A program made the position numbers and the translations under genes. DNA of 64,000 nucleotides from Caballeronia terrestris (GTDB taxonomy: Bacteria; Pseudomonadota; Gammaproteobacteria; Burkholderiales; Burkholderiaceae). Below are positions 41,000-50,016 of this stretch, piece by piece. The stretch's first letter is position 1, and each line of letters begins with the position of its first letter. Where the stretch lies: the NCBI RefSeq assembly GCF_001544515.1, contig NZ_FCOL02000016.1:62001-126000 (forward strand). Direction: 5' to 3'. The notes beneath the pieces are model-generated. The model saw nothing but the letters and a program-made list of their open reading frames with translations. It had not been told where the DNA came from and did no database searches.

Positions 41000-42142
41000 A
41001 TGAAACGATCCGCACTTTCCACTCACGCCACGCGCCTGAGCGCGCTGTCGCTTGGCCTTGCAACGGTCGTCGCGCTCTCGGGTTGCGATACGCTCAACGA
41101 CTGGCTCGCCCCTGACCGCGTCAACTACAAGGCCGCTGAAACCGCGCCCGCGCTGACGGTCCCGTCCGATCTCTCCACCGCCGACATCAGCCAGCGCTAC
41201 GCCGCGCCGCCGAAGGTCAACTCGCTCGGCGGCGGCGCGCAGCGCGCGCTCACGCCGGCCGGCAACGCGACGCTCGGCGTGCCGACGGCGCAAGACCCGT
41301 ACGGCATGCACGTCGAGAGCGACGGCGACCGCCGCTTCCTCGTGGTCGACGGCCGGACACCTGATCAGATCTGGCCGCAGTTGCAGGAGTTCTGGACGGA
41401 CAACGGCTTCACGCTCAAGACCGATGCACCCGCCACCGGCATCATGACGACCGACTGGGCGGAAAACCGCGCGAACATCCCCGACGACTGGTTCCGCAAG
41501 AGCATCGGCAAGCTGGTCGATTTCGCGTATTCGTCGGGCACGCGCGACATGTTCCGCACGCAGGTCGATCGCACGGCAAACGGCTCGACCGACATCTCCG
41601 TCACTCACAGTGCAATGGAAGAAGTGCTGACGGGGCAGGACAAGACGTCGTCGCGTTGGGAAGCGCGTCCGCGCAATCCGGCGCTCGAGGCCGCGTTCCT
41701 CGCGAAGATCATGGAGAAGTTCGGCCTCACAGACGCGCAGGCGAAGCAGTTGATCACCGAAGCGCGTCCGGCGGGCGCGAAAGTGGCGGTGGAGCAATCG
41801 GGCAGTTCGTCGACGCTCGACATCGCCGAACCGTTCGATCGCGCGTGGTTGCGCGTGGGCCTTGCGCTCGACCGCACGAATTTCACGGTCGACAACCGCG
41901 ATCGCGAGAAGGGCCTGTATTACGTGCACTACTCGGACTCGATGCAGGAGCTGAAGAAGGACGGCCTTTTCAGCAAGTTCTTCTCCAGTAACACGCCGAA
42001 GCCGACGCGCCAGTTCCTCGTGAACGTGCGTCCGAAAGCGGATTCGTTGACGCAGGTCGCAGTCGTCGACGCGAACGGTCAACTGGATAGCTCGACGGAT
42101 GCGCAGCGCATCGTGTCGCTGTTGCACGCGCAGTTGAACTGA
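41000..42142 (+). CDS. bamC: Outer-membrane assembly lipoprotein BamC
   Basis: This 380-aa lipoprotein of the BAM complex has a signal peptide ending VALSGC (lipidation at Cys29), followed by the DTLNDWLAPDRVNYKAA segment that contacts BamD. Two helix-grip domains (about 110-230 and 270-375) follow. The ATG at 41000 has an AAGGA site. It lies 156 bases after dapA in the same direction. Confidence 0.92.
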   Translation: MKRSALSTHATRLSALSLGLATVVALSGCDTLNDWLAPDRVNYKAAETAPALTVPSDLSTADISQRYAAPPKVNSLGGGAQRALTPAGNATLGVPTAQDPYGMHVESDGDRRFLVVDGRTPDQIWPQLQEFWTDNGFTLKTDAPATGIMTTDWAENRANIPDDWFRKSIGKLVDFAYSSGTRDMFRTQVDRTANGSTDISVTHSAMEEVLTGQDKTSSRWEARPRNPALEAAFLAKIMEKFGLTDAQAKQLITEARPAGAKVAVEQSGSSSTLDIAEPFDRAWLRVGLALDRTNFTVDNRDREKGLYYVHYSDSMQELKKDGLFSKFFSSNTPKPTRQFLVNVRPKADSLTQVAVVDANGQLDSSTDAQRIVSLLHAQLN

Positions 42143-42151
42143 GCACGGGCC

Positions 42152-42925
42152 GTGCGATTCGCGAGCCTCGGCAGCGGCAGTGAAGGCAACGCGTTGCTCG
42201 TCGAGGCGCAGTGCGGCACGACCACCACGCGCGTGCTGCTCGACTGCGGTTTTTCAGCGAAGGAAGTGGAACGCCGGCTAGGCCGATTGGGACTGCGAGT
42301 CGACGATCTCGACGCGATCCTCATTACGCATGAGCACACGGATCATATCGGCAGCGCGCTGACGCTCGCGCGCAAGTGGTCGATTCCGTTGCACATGAGC
42401 TGGGGCACGGCGCGTGCGGTCGGTGCCGACGAGGCTCCAGTCGACCTTCACGTGCTGTGGGGCGACGAGAGCGTCACCATAGGCAACCTGAGCGTGCTGC
42501 CGTACACCGTGCCGCACGACGCGCGCGAACCGCTGCAGTACGTCTTCTCGGACGGCGCAAGCCGTCTCGGTGTCCTGACCGATGTCGGCGTCTCGACACC
42601 GCACATCACGAGCACCCTGAGCGGCTGCGACGCGCTTGTCCTCGAATCCAACCATGATCTCCAGATGCTCGCGACGAGCCGCTACCCGGCGTCGCTGAAG
42701 GCGCGCATCGGCGGGATGCACGGACACCTGAACAATGACGCGGCTGCAGGCATCCTTGCCGCGCTCGATCGTTCTAAACTGCGCCATCTCGTGGCTGCGC
42801 ACTTGAGCCAGCAGAACAACCTGCCGCATCTGGCGCAGGCGGCGTTGTCGGCGGTGCTGGGGGTATCGGCTGTCGATGTCGTCGTCGCGACTCAGGCAGA
42901 GGGCTTCGACTGGCTCACGTTATGA
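42152..42925 (+). CDS. MBL-fold metallohydrolase (YycJ/WalJ type)
   Basis: This 257-aa metallo-beta-lactamase-fold protein has the zinc motif ITHEHTDHIGS (His60, His62, Asp64, His65), LESNHD near 167 and GHLN near 190 as further ligands. Related proteins are double-strand DNA 5'-exonucleases linked to repair. The start is a GTG at 42152, 9 bases after bamC. Confidence 0.88.
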   Translation: MRFASLGSGSEGNALLVEAQCGTTTTRVLLDCGFSAKEVERRLGRLGLRVDDLDAILITHEHTDHIGSALTLARKWSIPLHMSWGTARAVGADEAPVDLHVLWGDESVTIGNLSVLPYTVPHDAREPLQYVFSDGASRLGVLTDVGVSTPHITSTLSGCDALVLESNHDLQMLATSRYPASLKARIGGMHGHLNNDAAAGILAALDRSKLRHLVAAHLSQQNNLPHLAQAALSAVLGVSAVDVVVATQAEGFDWLTL

Positions 42926-42960
42926 TCCATCTTGCATAATCCTGCATAGGTACAGACGTA

Positions 42961-42988
42961 AAAAAACCGGCTCGAGAGCCGGCTTTTT
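42961..42988. terminator. Terminator after the MBL-fold gene
   Basis: A CCGGCT stem (42967-42972) pairs with AGCCGG (42977-42982) around a CGAG loop, followed by CTTTTT and preceded by six A. It can serve the rightward MBL gene and the leftward lipoprotein gene. Confidence 0.8.
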
Positions 42989-43022
42989 ACGCAAGTCTCG
43001 CAAGGAGACCCGCACGCAAACC

Positions 43023-43274
43023 TTACTGGCTTGCGCCCGATGCCGGAGCAGCCGAAGCAGCAGCAGCAGCGTCGCTGGCAGCAGCCGAAGCGTCGCTAGC
43101 AGCGGCCGAAGCGCTCGATGCAGCCGTGTTTGCGTCCGATGCAGCTGCGGCGGCCGGTGCCGAGGCAGCCGGGGCTTCGCTTGCAGCGCTCGGAGCAGCC
43201 GTATCGCTAGACTTGTTGCATGCAGCAAGAGCAACAGCAGCCAACAGGGATGCTACGAGGAGAGATTTCTTCAT
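43023..43274 (-). CDS. Small Ala/Ser-rich lipoprotein
   Basis: The 83-aa product has a signal peptide ending VALAAC (lipidation at Cys19). The mature part is almost only Ala, Ser, Asp and Pro, with repeating ASDA/SAAAS units. The ATG at 43274 has an AAAGGA site 8 bases upstream. It may form a long helical spacer, like the Lpp-like small lipoproteins, but no known motif is present. Confidence 0.75.
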   Translation of the reverse strand: MKKSLLVASLLAAVALAACNKSSDTAAPSAASEAPAASAPAAAAASDANTAASSASAAASDASAAASDAAAAASAAPASGASQ

Positions 43275-43506
43275 GATCACGTCCTTTTATGGTTAAAGGT
43301 AAGCAACAGCGCAAAGTACCGGTAATGTGTGCTCCAACACCGACCCGGGCCGCTGTGGAGACCCACATTTTATTGGATGTGTGAGACTTTCCACGGCTTG
43401 GGCGGAAATTATATGCACTTTCGTACTGACCGTCGATAAATGCGGGGCCAATACGTTGTCTTTCTCATACAAATTTTAACACTGCGGAACAGCAAGACGC
43501 ATGACG

Positions 43507-44715
43507 TCAGGCGCAGGCGTCGACCTGAATCCAGCCCGCACGATACCACTCGTGCAGTAAGGCTGTCTCTGACGAATCGTCTTCAAGTGTTACAAAGCGT
43601 TTCGCCTCCAAGAGCCGTTTATCGGCCAATTCGGGGAGCCATTTTTTGGTTCTCGAATCGAATATCTCCGCCTCGCCATTGATGAAATACGAGCGTTTGT
43701 CGTAAAGCAAAATCGTTTTTCGATCGAGTCGCACACCGGACTTCTGAATGCGCTCAACAAACTTTTGCTCATTCAATGGGCGATTAGGCGGATCGAAGAC
43801 CACATTCGCTTTCGGCTCGCTCAAATACGACCCGAGGAATGATGCCACGTCCTTTTCATTCCAACTGACGTTCGCAAGGATCGCGCCAACCCGGTCGACG
43901 AGTAGTGAGGGAAGCTGCGCCGGATGAGCGACCGGATCCTGCTTTGGATCGCGGTAGAGCGCAGGGGCGGAATCCGCGTCAGTCGAGCGCTCTGCAAGGT
44001 GGTAGAGGAACTGTCCCGTGAGCTCGCGGGTGGACGGCGCGCGAAAGCCGATGGAGCACGTCATGCATTCGCCCTCGGCCACGCCATCGTGGGCGATGTG
44101 CGGCGGCAGGTACAGCATGTCGCCGGGTTCCAGCACCCATTCCTCTTCCGGCTCGAAATGCTGTAAAACTTTCAACGGCAGTCCCGGATTTAGCGTGAGA
44201 TCGCGTTGCGCGCCGATCCGCCAGCGGCGTTTACCATGCACCTGCAGCAGGAAGACGTCGTAGGAGTCGAAATGCGCGCCTACGCCGCCGCCATCGGTCG
44301 CATAGGAGATCATGAGGTCGTCGAGGCGCGCATCGGGGATAAAGCGAAAGCGGTTCATCAGCGCGTGCGCGCGGTCGTCGTGCAGGTTCACGCCTTGCAC
44401 GAGGAGCGTCCATTCGCGCTTTTTCACCGGCGGCAATTCGTCAGGCGCAAAGGGACCGTGCTCCAGCGCCCACGTCTTGCGAAAGTGCGTGATCAGGCGT
44501 GACTCGACGTCGTCGAGATCGGCGAGGTCGAAGAGCTCATCACGTGTCAGAGGCGCCTGGATATCGGGGATCGCCTGGCGGATCAAGAGCGGCTTTTTCT
44601 GCCAGTAGCGGCGCATGAACTGCGCGGGCGTGCGGTTGCCCAACAGGGGAGTGACTTCGTCCGGCAGCGGCGCTTCAGGCCGGCCGGCGGTTGCATCTAG
44701 GGGCCGCGTTGGCAT
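43507..44715 (-). CDS. Cupin/JmjC ribosomal-protein oxygenase (RoxA/YcfD type)
   Basis: This 402-aa 2-oxoglutarate- and iron-dependent oxygenase resembles YcfD/RoxA, which hydroxylates an arginine of ribosomal protein uL16. The iron triad is His148 and Asp150 (AHFDSYDVF) plus His209 (PHIAHD). The C-terminal winged-helix part spans about 300-402. Its start faces the slyD-like gene with 33 bases between. The 3' third has visibly lower GC (near 45-50% on the lines counted) than the rest (about 60%). Confidence 0.88.
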   Translation of the reverse strand: MPTRPLDATAGRPEAPLPDEVTPLLGNRTPAQFMRRYWQKKPLLIRQAIPDIQAPLTRDELFDLADLDDVESRLITHFRKTWALEHGPFAPDELPPVKKREWTLLVQGVNLHDDRAHALMNRFRFIPDARLDDLMISYATDGGGVGAHFDSYDVFLLQVHGKRRWRIGAQRDLTLNPGLPLKVLQHFEPEEEWVLEPGDMLYLPPHIAHDGVAEGECMTCSIGFRAPSTRELTGQFLYHLAERSTDADSAPALYRDPKQDPVAHPAQLPSLLVDRVGAILANVSWNEKDVASFLGSYLSEPKANVVFDPPNRPLNEQKFVERIQKSGVRLDRKTILLYDKRSYFINGEAEIFDSRTKKWLPELADKRLLEAKRFVTLEDDSSETALLHEWYRAGWIQVDACA

Positions 44716-44717
44716 CG

Positions 44718-44723
44718 TATAAT
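44718..44723 (+). promoter_or_regulatory. Consensus -10 box of the slyD-like gene
   Basis: TATAAT lies 26 bases before the ATG at 44749 and abuts the start of the divergent oxygenase gene. Confidence 0.5.
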
Positions 44724-44748
44724 TGAGGCTTGTATCTTGGAGAATCCA

Positions 44749-45300
44749 ATGAAAATCGCAAAAGACACCGTCGTATCAGTCGCTTACAAGCTCTCGGATG
44801 CGCAGGGCAATCTGATCGAGGAAAGCGACGAGCCGATGGTCTATCTGCACGGCGGCTATGATGGCACGTTCCCCAAGATCGAGGAAGCGCTCGACGGCCA
44901 AGAAGCCGGCTACCAGACCCAGCTTCAACTCGAACCCGTGGACGCGTTCGGCGAGTACGATCCCGAACTCGTGAAGGTCGAGGCGCGCAGTCGCTTTCCC
45001 GAACCGCTCGAAGTCGGCATGCAGTTCGAAGGCACGCCGGAAGACGGCGAAGAAGACGTCGATTCGCTGATCTACACGGTCACGGATGTCGCCGAGGACA
45101 AGGTCGTGCTCGACGGCAATCATCCGCTCGCGGGCATGGCGCTGCGTTTCGCGCTGTCGGTGCAGGAGGTGCGCACCGCGACCGAAGACGAAATCCAGCA
45201 TCAACATGCGCACGGCGCGGACGGCCTCGAAATCCTCGATGAGGACGAAGACGACGCCGAAGGAGAACCGGGCAAGGTTTCGGGTCCGACATTGCATTGA
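44749..45300 (+). CDS. FKBP-type peptidyl-prolyl isomerase, SlyD-like
   Basis: This 183-aa protein has the FKBP domain with a chaperone insert-in-flap (residues 1-150; MKIAKDTVVSVAYKLSDAQG, YLHGGYDGTFPKIEEALDG, DGNHPLAG). The acidic tail has a short histidine cluster (HQHAHG), much weaker than the metal-binding tail of E. coli SlyD, so nickel storage is doubtful. The ATG at 44749 has a GGAG site; the TTG at 44737 is less likely. Confidence 0.88.
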   Translation: MKIAKDTVVSVAYKLSDAQGNLIEESDEPMVYLHGGYDGTFPKIEEALDGQEAGYQTQLQLEPVDAFGEYDPELVKVEARSRFPEPLEVGMQFEGTPEDGEEDVDSLIYTVTDVAEDKVVLDGNHPLAGMALRFALSVQEVRTATEDEIQHQHAHGADGLEILDEDEDDAEGEPGKVSGPTLH

Positions 45301-45322
45301 GAGTCGGACCAGTTTGAACGAG

Positions 45323-45351
45323 AAGGGCGCAGCATGGGCTGCGCCCTTTTT
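45323..45351. terminator. Terminator after the slyD-like gene
   Basis: An 11-bp stem (45323-45333 with 45338-45348) with an ATGG loop ends in a T run. The convergent phosphoesterase gene ends right at its right edge. Confidence 0.88.
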
Positions 45352-46577
45352 CATTCGCCGGCGCCGCTCGCGGGCGCCGCGCGATAAATGCCGTTCTGCA
45401 CGCCCGATGCGGGCGTCGGCAAAATCGGTGGGAGGGCGGGCGGCGGCGTGAGGATCGGTGGCATCGGCGTCAGCGTGGCCGGCGGCAGGTCGTCGCGCGG
45501 CGGAGAAGGCGCAGGCTCGACAGTCGCCGGCTCGTTCGCTTCAACCGTCTTGCTGCGTCCCGATACATCGCGCAGATCGACCTTGAACGGCGGTCGCCAT
45601 CCGGCATTCGTCTGCACTTCGAGCCATTGCGCTTGCGGTTTTTTGAACGCGATCGCGATGCGCGTCAGATTCGCGACGACCGCGCCTTTTTCATCGCGCA
45701 GCGGCTGGTCGATGCGATACCCCGCCGGCAGCGACGTTTCCGAGCCGTGGATCACGATCACCGGACCACGGAACGAGTTCGCCATTTTTACGAGACTGCG
45801 CTTGAATTCGACGAAGCCATCGCGCGGCGGGTTGTTACGCGTAAAGCGCAGCCACGCGAAACGGTCGCGGCGTTCGTAGCGCGTGAAATCGGGATCGCCC
45901 TGCAGGATGACGACTAACGCTCGCTGATCCGCGCGCCGTGCCCACTCGGCCGCGTGTTCGAGCCAGAACGTGTTCGCGATCACGCGGTCTTCGAACTCAC
46001 CGTTGCGACCGCCCGCTGTCAGATAATGGTTGTTCGGACTCGGTGCGTTTACGCCGACGAAAGCGACGCCTTGCGACTGCCAGCGCACGTTTTCACGAAA
46101 CGTTCGAAATCGCGCGACTTCGCTTTCGCGCGTGACGGAAAGAGGCGCGGCGCCGAGCGCGTTGGCATCGGCGAAGAAAAGTTGTCGCAGAAAATCGAGC
46201 CGTTCGACCGGGTCGTAGGCGCCTGATTGCGCAAGTCCGCAGTCGGTCCAGTCGTGCTGTCCGGGCAATACGACGAGCGGCTTGCGCGACGCGTCGAGCA
46301 AGTCGCGGCGCGCTTCGAATACCTTGTCGCGGCACGGCTCCGCCGGACCCTTGATGTTGCCGTCGTAGACGATGAACGCGATGTCGCGATCGCGTGCGAT
46401 CGTATCGAGCATCTGGCGCGTGGGCGCTTCGTCGGCGGGCTTCGTCAGCGCGTCGGCGATGATGGCGAACTTGAGCGGCGTGTCGTCGGCAGCGACGTGC
46501 TGTTGGGCGAGCACGCCGCACAAGAGCACGGCGAGCAACGTACGCGATGCCGCCGCGGTCAGATTAACGCGATGCAT
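45351..46577 (-). CDS. Exported metallophosphoesterase-like protein with decayed active site
   Basis: The 408-aa product starts with a signal peptide (about 1-31, ending QHVAADD). The calcineurin-like fold can be traced, but its motifs are altered: FAIIADALT where the DxH metal motif should be, VYDGNIKG for GDxxD, GQHDW (106-110) for GNHD, and VIHGSETSL for GHxH. A proline-rich tail (about 340-400) follows. It is likely a pseudo-enzyme. The start (ATG 46577) lies 14 bases inside the end of mutS, so the two are translationally coupled. Confidence 0.72.
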   Translation of the reverse strand: MHRVNLTAAASRTLLAVLLCGVLAQQHVAADDTPLKFAIIADALTKPADEAPTRQMLDTIARDRDIAFIVYDGNIKGPAEPCRDKVFEARRDLLDASRKPLVVLPGQHDWTDCGLAQSGAYDPVERLDFLRQLFFADANALGAAPLSVTRESEVARFRTFRENVRWQSQGVAFVGVNAPSPNNHYLTAGGRNGEFEDRVIANTFWLEHAAEWARRADQRALVVILQGDPDFTRYERRDRFAWLRFTRNNPPRDGFVEFKRSLVKMANSFRGPVIVIHGSETSLPAGYRIDQPLRDEKGAVVANLTRIAIAFKKPQAQWLEVQTNAGWRPPFKVDLRDVSGRSKTVEANEPATVEPAPSPPRDDLPPATLTPMPPILTPPPALPPILPTPASGVQNGIYRAAPASGAGE

Positions 46578-49257
46578 CCGGCGCGGACGTCGCCAGTTCA
46601 TGCAGTTCGTAGAGCAGATCGAGCGCGTCGCGCGGACGCAGATCATTAGGATCGAGCGTGCGCAGCTTGTCGAGCACAGGATGCTCCGGTGCGGTTGCGG
46701 CTGGCGTGGGTTCCGCGGCATCCTCCGCATAAGGCGACGCCGCGAACAAATCGAACTGCGGCGACGGCTGGCCGATCGACTGCTGCTCCAGATGCACGAG
46801 GTGCTTGCGCGCCGCGCGGATCACTGCCGACGGCACGCCCGCCAGTTGCGCGACCTGCAGGCCGTAGCTCTGGTTCGCGGGGCCTTCGTTCACAGCGTGC
46901 AGAAATACGATGCCATGATCGTGCTCGACCGCCGACAGATGCACGTTCGCCGCATGCGCGAACTCGTGGGGCAACTGCGTCAATTCGAAATAATGCGTGG
47001 CGAAGAGCGTGTAGCAGTTGTTATGCGACAGCAGATGCCGCGCGATGGCCCACGCGAGCGCGAGGCCGTCGAAGGTCGAAGTGCCGCGGCCGATTTCGTC
47101 CATCAAGACGAGGCTCGATGCGCTCGCGTCGTTCAGGATCGCGGCGGCTTCCGTCATCTCGACCATGAACGTCGAACGGCCGCCGGCGAGATCGTCGGCG
47201 GCGCCGATGCGAGTGAAGATGCGATCGAGCGCGCCGAAACGCGCGCGCTTCGCCGGCACGTAGCTGCCGACATACGCCATCAACGCGATGAGTGCGGTTT
47301 GCCGCATGAACGTCGATTTACCGCCCATGTTCGGGCCGGTGATGAGCAGCAGCTTGCGTTCGGTGGATAGGCAACAGTCGTTCGCGATGAACTGCTCGAC
47401 CTGCGCCTCCACGACCGGGTGCCGCCCCTGCTCGACATCGATACCGGCGTCCGCAGCGAACTCGGGCGCGACCCAGTCGAGCGCGCGCGCCCGTTCGGCG
47501 AACGCGCCGAGCAGATCGAGCTCGGCGAGCGCTTGCGCCACGCGCTGGCAATCCGCGATGAAGGGCAGCAGATTCTGCAACAGCGCGTCGTACAGCGCGC
47601 GCTCGCGGGCGAGCGCGCGTTCTTGCGCGGAGAGCGCCTTGTCCTCGAACGCCTTCAGCTCGGGCGTGATATAGCGCTCGGCGTTCTTCAGCGTCTGGCG
47701 GCGGCGATAGTCGTCGGGGACCTTGTCGGTCTGGCCGCGCGTCACTTCGATATAAAAGCCATGCACCTTGTTGTACTCGACCCGCAGGTTGCCGATGCCG
47801 GTCCGCGTGCGCTCGCGCGTTTCGAGGTCGATCAGGAACTGGTCGCAGTTTTCCGAGATGTCGCGCAGTTCGTCGAGATCGGCGTCGTAGCCGCGCGCGA
47901 TCACGCCGCCGTCGCGGATCAGCGCCGCCGGTTCGGGTGCGATCGCGGCGACGAGCAGGTCGAGACACTCGCGCGGCGGTTCGAGCGCGTCGTCGATGCG
48001 TTCCAGCGCGGCCGCGTTCGTGCGCACGGCGACAAGCAGTTCGCGCAGCTTCGGCAGCGCGGCGAACGTATCGCGCAGACTCGACAGGTCGCGCGGACGC
48101 GCCGACAGCAGCGCAAGGCGCCCCGTGATCCGCTCGATGTCCGAGATCTGCCGCAGCGCCACGCGCAGCGTTTCGAGACTCGCGCCCGACGGTGCTTCGA
48201 GCAACGCGCCGATCGCCTGCTGGCGTGCGCGCGCAATCGACGCATCGCGCGGCGGATGATGCAGCCAGTGGCGCAAAAGACGGCTGCCCATCGTCGTGCA
48301 GCAGGTGTCGAGGAGCGAGCAGAGCGTCGGCGATTCGGTGCCGCGCAGCGTCTCGGTGAGTTCGAGATTGCGGCGCGTGGCTGGATCGAGCCCGATGTAT
48401 TCGGATTCGTGCTCAACCTTGAGGCTTCTCACGTGCCGCAATTGCTGGCCTTGCGTCGCGGCGGCGTAGAGCAAAAGCGCGCCCGCCGCGCCCGATGCGC
48501 AGGTGAGCGAATGCGCGCCGAAGCCGTCGAGGCTCGCGACGTCGAGTTGCTCGCAAAGCCGTTGGCCGCCCGACGCGACATCGAAATGCCAGGCCGGCAC
48601 GCGCGTCGTCGCGCCGATGTTCGGCACGCTGAACGACGCGTTGATATCGGTGATTGAATCGGCGATCAGCGTCTCCGCCGGCCGGATGCGCTCGAGCGCC
48701 GCGCCGACTTCCTCGGGCGCGACTTCCGCAAGCCTCAGCGCGCCGCTCGCGAGATTGAGCCACGCGAGCCCAACGCTCGTCACCACGCCGCGCCGGTTGT
48801 GCGACGGGCAGAGCGCGAGCAGATAGACATCGCTTTTGTCGGAGAGGAGGGCGGCATCGGTGAGCGTGCCCGGCGTGACGACGCGCACGACCTTGCGCTC
48901 GACCGGTCCCTTCGACGTCGCCGGGTCGCCGATCTGCTCGCAAATCGCCACCGATTCGCCGAGCTTCACCAGCTTCGCAAGGTACTGTTCGCACGAATGA
49001 TGCGGGATGCCCGCCATCCGGATCGGATTGCCGCCCGATGCGCCGCGCTGCGTGAGCGTCAGGTCGAGGAGGCGCGCGGCTTTTTCGGCATCGTCGAAGA
49101 AAAGCTCGTAAAAATCGCCCATCCGATAGAAAACGAGCGTGCCGGGGTGCTCCGCCTTGATGCGGAGATATTGCTGCATCATCGGCGTGTGGTGCGACAG
49201 ATCGACGGCCGCCGCCTGCGCGCCTGCTGATTCGGGAGTTGCGGTATGAGTGCCCAT
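46564..49257 (-). CDS. mutS: DNA mismatch repair protein MutS
   Basis: This 897-aa mismatch sensor has the mismatch-binding domain ([14 protein letters not shown], with the Phe-x-Glu at FYE about residue 48), the connector, lever and clamp domains, and the ATPase domain with Walker [14 protein letters not shown] (about 649-661), [12 protein letters not shown] (Walker B and signature) and THYFELTQL. Full length. The downstream gene overlaps its last codons. Confidence 0.97.
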   Translation of the reverse strand: MGTHTATPESAGAQAAAVDLSHHTPMMQQYLRIKAEHPGTLVFYRMGDFYELFFDDAEKAARLLDLTLTQRGASGGNPIRMAGIPHHSCEQYLAKLVKLGESVAICEQIGDPATSKGPVERKVVRVVTPGTLTDAALLSDKSDVYLLALCPSHNRRGVVTSVGLAWLNLASGALRLAEVAPEEVGAALERIRPAETLIADSITDINASFSVPNIGATTRVPAWHFDVASGGQRLCEQLDVASLDGFGAHSLTCASGAAGALLLYAAATQGQQLRHVRSLKVEHESEYIGLDPATRRNLELTETLRGTESPTLCSLLDTCCTTMGSRLLRHWLHHPPRDASIARARQQAIGALLEAPSGASLETLRVALRQISDIERITGRLALLSARPRDLSSLRDTFAALPKLRELLVAVRTNAAALERIDDALEPPRECLDLLVAAIAPEPAALIRDGGVIARGYDADLDELRDISENCDQFLIDLETRERTRTGIGNLRVEYNKVHGFYIEVTRGQTDKVPDDYRRRQTLKNAERYITPELKAFEDKALSAQERALARERALYDALLQNLLPFIADCQRVAQALAELDLLGAFAERARALDWVAPEFAADAGIDVEQGRHPVVEAQVEQFIANDCCLSTERKLLLITGPNMGGKSTFMRQTALIALMAYVGSYVPAKRARFGALDRIFTRIGAADDLAGGRSTFMVEMTEAAAILNDASASSLVLMDEIGRGTSTFDGLALAWAIARHLLSHNNCYTLFATHYFELTQLPHEFAHAANVHLSAVEHDHGIVFLHAVNEGPANQSYGLQVAQLAGVPSAVIRAARKHLVHLEQQSIGQPSPQFDLFAASPYAEDAAEPTPAATAPEHPVLDKLRTLDPNDLRPRDALDLLYELHELATSAPDASR

Positions 49258-49387
49258 CTTGCGTGCGTTCGGTGCGGGAAAACCGGTTGCCAGACGAACC
49301 GGTCATATAGGGCGAGAGTGTAACCCGTCGCGCTGAAGCCGCGCCCTCGGCTGATCGGCTAACCCCCACGCAACACCATGAAACGAC

Positions 49388-49423
49388 GACGCCCGCCGCG
49401 AACCGTCGTTCGCAGCGGGCGTC
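49388..49423. repeat. Long imperfect hairpin between mutS and the DUF883 gene
   Basis: Outer arms of 9 bp (49388-49396 with 49415-49423) and inner arms of 6 bp (49398-49403 with 49408-49413) are separated by one C-A mismatch and closed by a CGTC loop. No run of T follows on the minus strand (GTCGTTTC), so it may be a weak terminator of the DUF883 gene or an RNA-stabilising stem. Confidence 0.7.
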
Positions 49424-49447
49424 AGGGTCAGAAGCGGCGAGACTTAT

Positions 49448-49816
49448 TTAAGAACGTCCCGCGAGAAAGCCGACCAGCAACGCCAGGCCAGCCACGGCGC
49501 CGAGCGTATGCCACGGCTTGTCGTGCACGAATTCGTCGGCGTAACCGGCTGCATCGTTCAACTTCGCCGTCACGGCCGATCCCGCGCCGTCCATCTGCGA
49601 GCGCACCGTCTTCAGCTTGGCCTGCAATTCCTTGCGGAGCTTGTCCGCATCGAGATCCTTGGCGTCGCGGATCGAGCTGTCCAGATCGTCCAGAAGGCTG
49701 CGCAACTGGCTGCTGGCGCTATCGACCGCGTCGCTTGCTCCGCTGACGGCGCGCTGGCCCAGGTCGGCTGCGCCGTTGATTTTGCTATCGAGCGTCGAAC
49801 GTGTGAACAATCCCAT
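49448..49816 (-). CDS. DUF883 (ElaB/YqjD-like) membrane-anchored protein
   Basis: This 122-aa protein has a long amphipathic helical region (residues 20-95, ASSQLRSLLDDLDSSIRDAK) and a C-terminal membrane helix (about 103-119, LGAVAGLALLVGFLAG) ending GRS. This is the layout of the tail-anchored ribosome-binding family ElaB/YqjD. The ATG at 49816 has an AAGGAG site; the longer frame is unsupported. Confidence 0.87.
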   Translation of the reverse strand: MGLFTRSTLDSKINGAADLGQRAVSGASDAVDSASSQLRSLLDDLDSSIRDAKDLDADKLRKELQAKLKTVRSQMDGAGSAVTAKLNDAAGYADEFVHDKPWHTLGAVAGLALLVGFLAGRS

Positions 49817-50016
49817 TTGCTGCTCCTTTTGACGTGCCGAAAAAAAGAAAATCGCGGCTCGTTCGGGCACCTGGGCGCGCGGCGCCAAGGTTGCGTGACG
49901 AGCCGTCCGGTATTTACGACTTCAGCCCCCGCCTCATCGTTCCCCGCTTGTTTTTGCATCCTCTCGCGGGGCAACAAGGGGAGATTACACCCGTCAGCAA
50001 GTCCCGTTCCTCGATC

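Noticed and set aside
42961..43022. A separate small RNA gene
   Set aside because: The stem-loop with A and T tracts is fully explained as a shared terminator of the two convergent genes.
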